DNA from: Euleptes europaea
Taxonomy: Eukaryota; Chordata; Lepidosauria; Squamata; Sphaerodactylidae
Direction: 5' to 3'
Length of the DNA: 64,000 bases
NCBI RefSeq assembly: GCF_029931775.1
Contig: NC_079323.1
Location: 655,001 to 719,000 of the forward strand
The notes below the pieces were generated by a model that was not told the DNA's origin, did no database searches, and worked only from the letters and a program-made list of their open reading frames with translations. Positions 62,400 to 64,000 of this stretch are shown piece by piece (position 1 is the stretch's first letter; each line of letters starts with the position of its first letter). Made by a program: the position numbers and the translations under genes.

Positions 62400-63103
62400 A
62401 CATACATGGACACCACATGAAGCTGCCTTCTACCAAGTCAGGCTGTTGGGTCTATCAGGGTCAGCAGCATCTGCTCTGGCTGGCAACAGCTGGGTCTCAG
62501 GCATCTTCATGGTCTTTCTTATCTGTTAATAATCAGAGTCGATGAATCGTGATTGTGGTTACAGAAGAGTCAGATCACAGCACACAACAAAATCAAAGAC
62601 AAAGCCTTTTGGCTTAATCAAACAAAATCCTTTACTTATCTAACAGGATGGGATACATGTGGAGTAAAGCAAATAATTCTTTCTTTCGACATGACTAGTT
62701 CCCTACAAACATGTTAGTTTGCACTAACAGGTAGCTACAGGCTTAGAATCCATCTTTGCTCTTAAGAGCAGAGAGGCCTTCCACCTGGTCAGTGTAAAAT
62801 CCAAAACGTGACTGAGTAACTGCTGCCTCTTCTAAACAAAGGACAGCAATCAAACTCAATTGCAGTAGGTACATGACCTTTGGCGTGGAACCTATGGCGA
62901 TCTTGCTGACCAACAGAATACTGACATCTGTCATTGCATTATCACCTTGAGACTAACTAAACTGTTGATACAAACACATTAACCCTTTAACTATCTTCAG
63001 AAATGGAACTCGCATTGAATCCCCAACATTATCACCTACTGCCCAATCCTTTTAGGTGGAGATGCTAGGGATTGAACTCCAGGCCTTCTGCATGCCAACT
63101 AAA
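62400..63103 (-). repeat. tRNA-Ala-type SINE split by a copia LTR
   Basis: The tail half (CATGAAGCTGCCTTCTACCA…) lies at 62400-62523 and the head half (GGTGGAGATGCTAGGGATTG, GCCTTCTGCATGCCAACT) at 63029-63103. The LTR at 62524 separates them. Confidence 0.75.
62524..63028 (-). mobile_element. solo LTR, copia-related
   Basis: 505 bp with TG…CA ends (TGTTAATAATC… to …ATCCCCAACA), flanked by TTATC at 62519-62523 and 63029-63033. It shares the order and wording of blocks with the copia LTR at 11835: a GCACACAA/AAAGAC segment, an AATCC/CACTTTACTTA segment, TTAACCCTT, AACTCGC and a CCCAACA end. It is clearly a different family. The orientation is taken from that match. No internal region. Confidence 0.75.
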
Positions 63104-63600
63104 AACTCACCTGCTGTTTATCATTGGTAACTTGTGCTATTATTTTCAGAATTTAGCATTTTTCCAGCTGACAGTATGTTCTTCTTGAGTGTATTGCATC
63201 AAGTGTTGCATAAGCAATGATTAAATCCTTTGGAAAAAATTTTTGTGTGCGCACGTACTGCTCTCATTACAGAAAAAGGTTATGTGGGGATTAATTCCTA
63301 TCACTTCCTGTTGAAGTTTCAGCCAATATTCTGGGTCACCAACATAATGAAGAAATGGACACAGCCAGCAGACCTGCACATTAGAAGAGGCGCAATGTTT
63401 AACTCTCGGGCTCCTAGCAACGGTTATTTAGTCCCCCGTCTGTATTGTAGGGGCTTCTAGCATGTCCACCCCCCTCTTGTAGGAGCCATGGGCCACTCTC
63501 ATCAACTGTGGGCTTAGAGGCCTCAGGTTTTCTAGGAGTTCCCCTGCTTTGCCAGGGTCTCTGTCCATTGTGCCCTCCCTGGGCCCTCAGGGTGACTTCT
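63104..63600. other. no recognisable feature
   Basis: Mixed sequence without a repeat or conserved frame that I recognise. Confidence 0.4.
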
Positions 63601-63603
63601 TTA

Positions 63604-63792
63604 TAGGGTTGCCAACCTCCTGCTGTTACAACTGATCTCCAGCCACCAGAGATCAGTTCATCTGGAGAAAATTACTGTTTTGGCAACAGGACTCTATAGC
63701 ATTGAAGTCCCTCCCCTCCCCAAACTCCCCTTCCTCAGGTTCCGCCCCCAAAACCTCCCGCCGGTGGCAAAGAGGGACCTGGCAACCCTACT
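63604..63792. mobile_element. TAGGGTTGCC-type MITE
   Basis: TATAGGGTTGCCAACCTCCT to ACCTGGCAACCCTAC. Slightly short but with both ends. Confidence 0.75.
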
Positions 63793-63840
63793 TAGCGTCT
63801 ATACTCCTTCATAGGGCCTTTGTGCTTAATGGTCTCTGGG

Positions 63841-64000
63841 TAGGGTTGCCAACCTCCAGGAAATCTCCTGCTGTTACAATTGATCTCCAGCCAGTAGAGA
63901 TCAGATCACCTGGAGAAAATGGCCGTTTGGGCAATTGGACTCTATGGCATTGAAGCCCCTCCCCAAACCCCTCCCTCCTCAGGCGCCACCCCAAAAACAT
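63841..64000. mobile_element. TAGGGTTGCC-type MITE, runs off the window
   Basis: GTAGGGTTGCCAACCTCCAG onward in the same orientation as the copy 50 bp before it. Its right end lies beyond the window. Confidence 0.7.

Noticed and set aside
1-64000. CRISPR arrays, operons, ribosome-binding sites or phage genes
   Set aside because: The SINE, LINE and MITE content, splice acceptors and OR genes show vertebrate nuclear DNA. No regularly spaced repeat array was seen.

Overview
This is vertebrate DNA, most likely from a squamate reptile (a lizard or gecko). The inference rests on the repeats: a SauriaSINE-type element, many CR1 fragments with some L2-, L1- and BovB/RTE-like LINE pieces, 5S-rRNA-derived and tRNA-derived SINEs, and short inverted-repeat elements about every kilobase. 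The species cannot be named from the sequence alone. Genes are single-coding-exon units separated by thousands of bases of repeats, and there are no operons.

The window is a slice of the class I olfactory receptor (OR) cluster. On the left, two closely related OR51-family genes lie on the plus strand (2371-3327 and 10196-11152). In the middle, three ubiquilin-family genes lie on the minus strand (24880-26532, 32496-33893 and 46088-47593). On the right, three OR52-family genes lie on the minus strand (39417-40373, 52912-53865 and 59755-60708), the first of them between the second and third ubiquilins. From general knowledge, mammals keep UBQLN3 and UBQLNL (plus Ubqln5 in mouse) inside the same OR51/OR52 cluster next to beta-globin, so the arrangement looks like old conserved synteny. 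All eight reading frames are uninterrupted.

The ubiquilin genes have nothing obvious to do with smell. Each carries cAMP-response-element-like motifs (TGACGTCA or close variants) about 240-500 bp upstream of its start codon. That suits the testis-restricted expression known for mammalian UBQLN3/UBQLNL. The first protein has the full UBL-STI1-UBA layout. The other two have a UBL and STI1-like region but no recognisable UBA.

The most striking mobile element is an apparently whole Ty1/copia retrotransposon (11835-17143, minus strand). It has two 465-bp LTRs that look identical by eye, a 5-bp target duplication, one long gag-pol frame and a primer-binding site matching initiator tRNA-Met, so it is a very recent insertion. 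A solo LTR of a related copia family sits inside a SINE at 62524-63028. Two other LTR-like sequences (35120-35606, 27505-28104), Harbinger-type MITEs (17201-17496, 37791-38096) and a 399-bp hairpin-forming insert (55776-56174) give further nested insertions.
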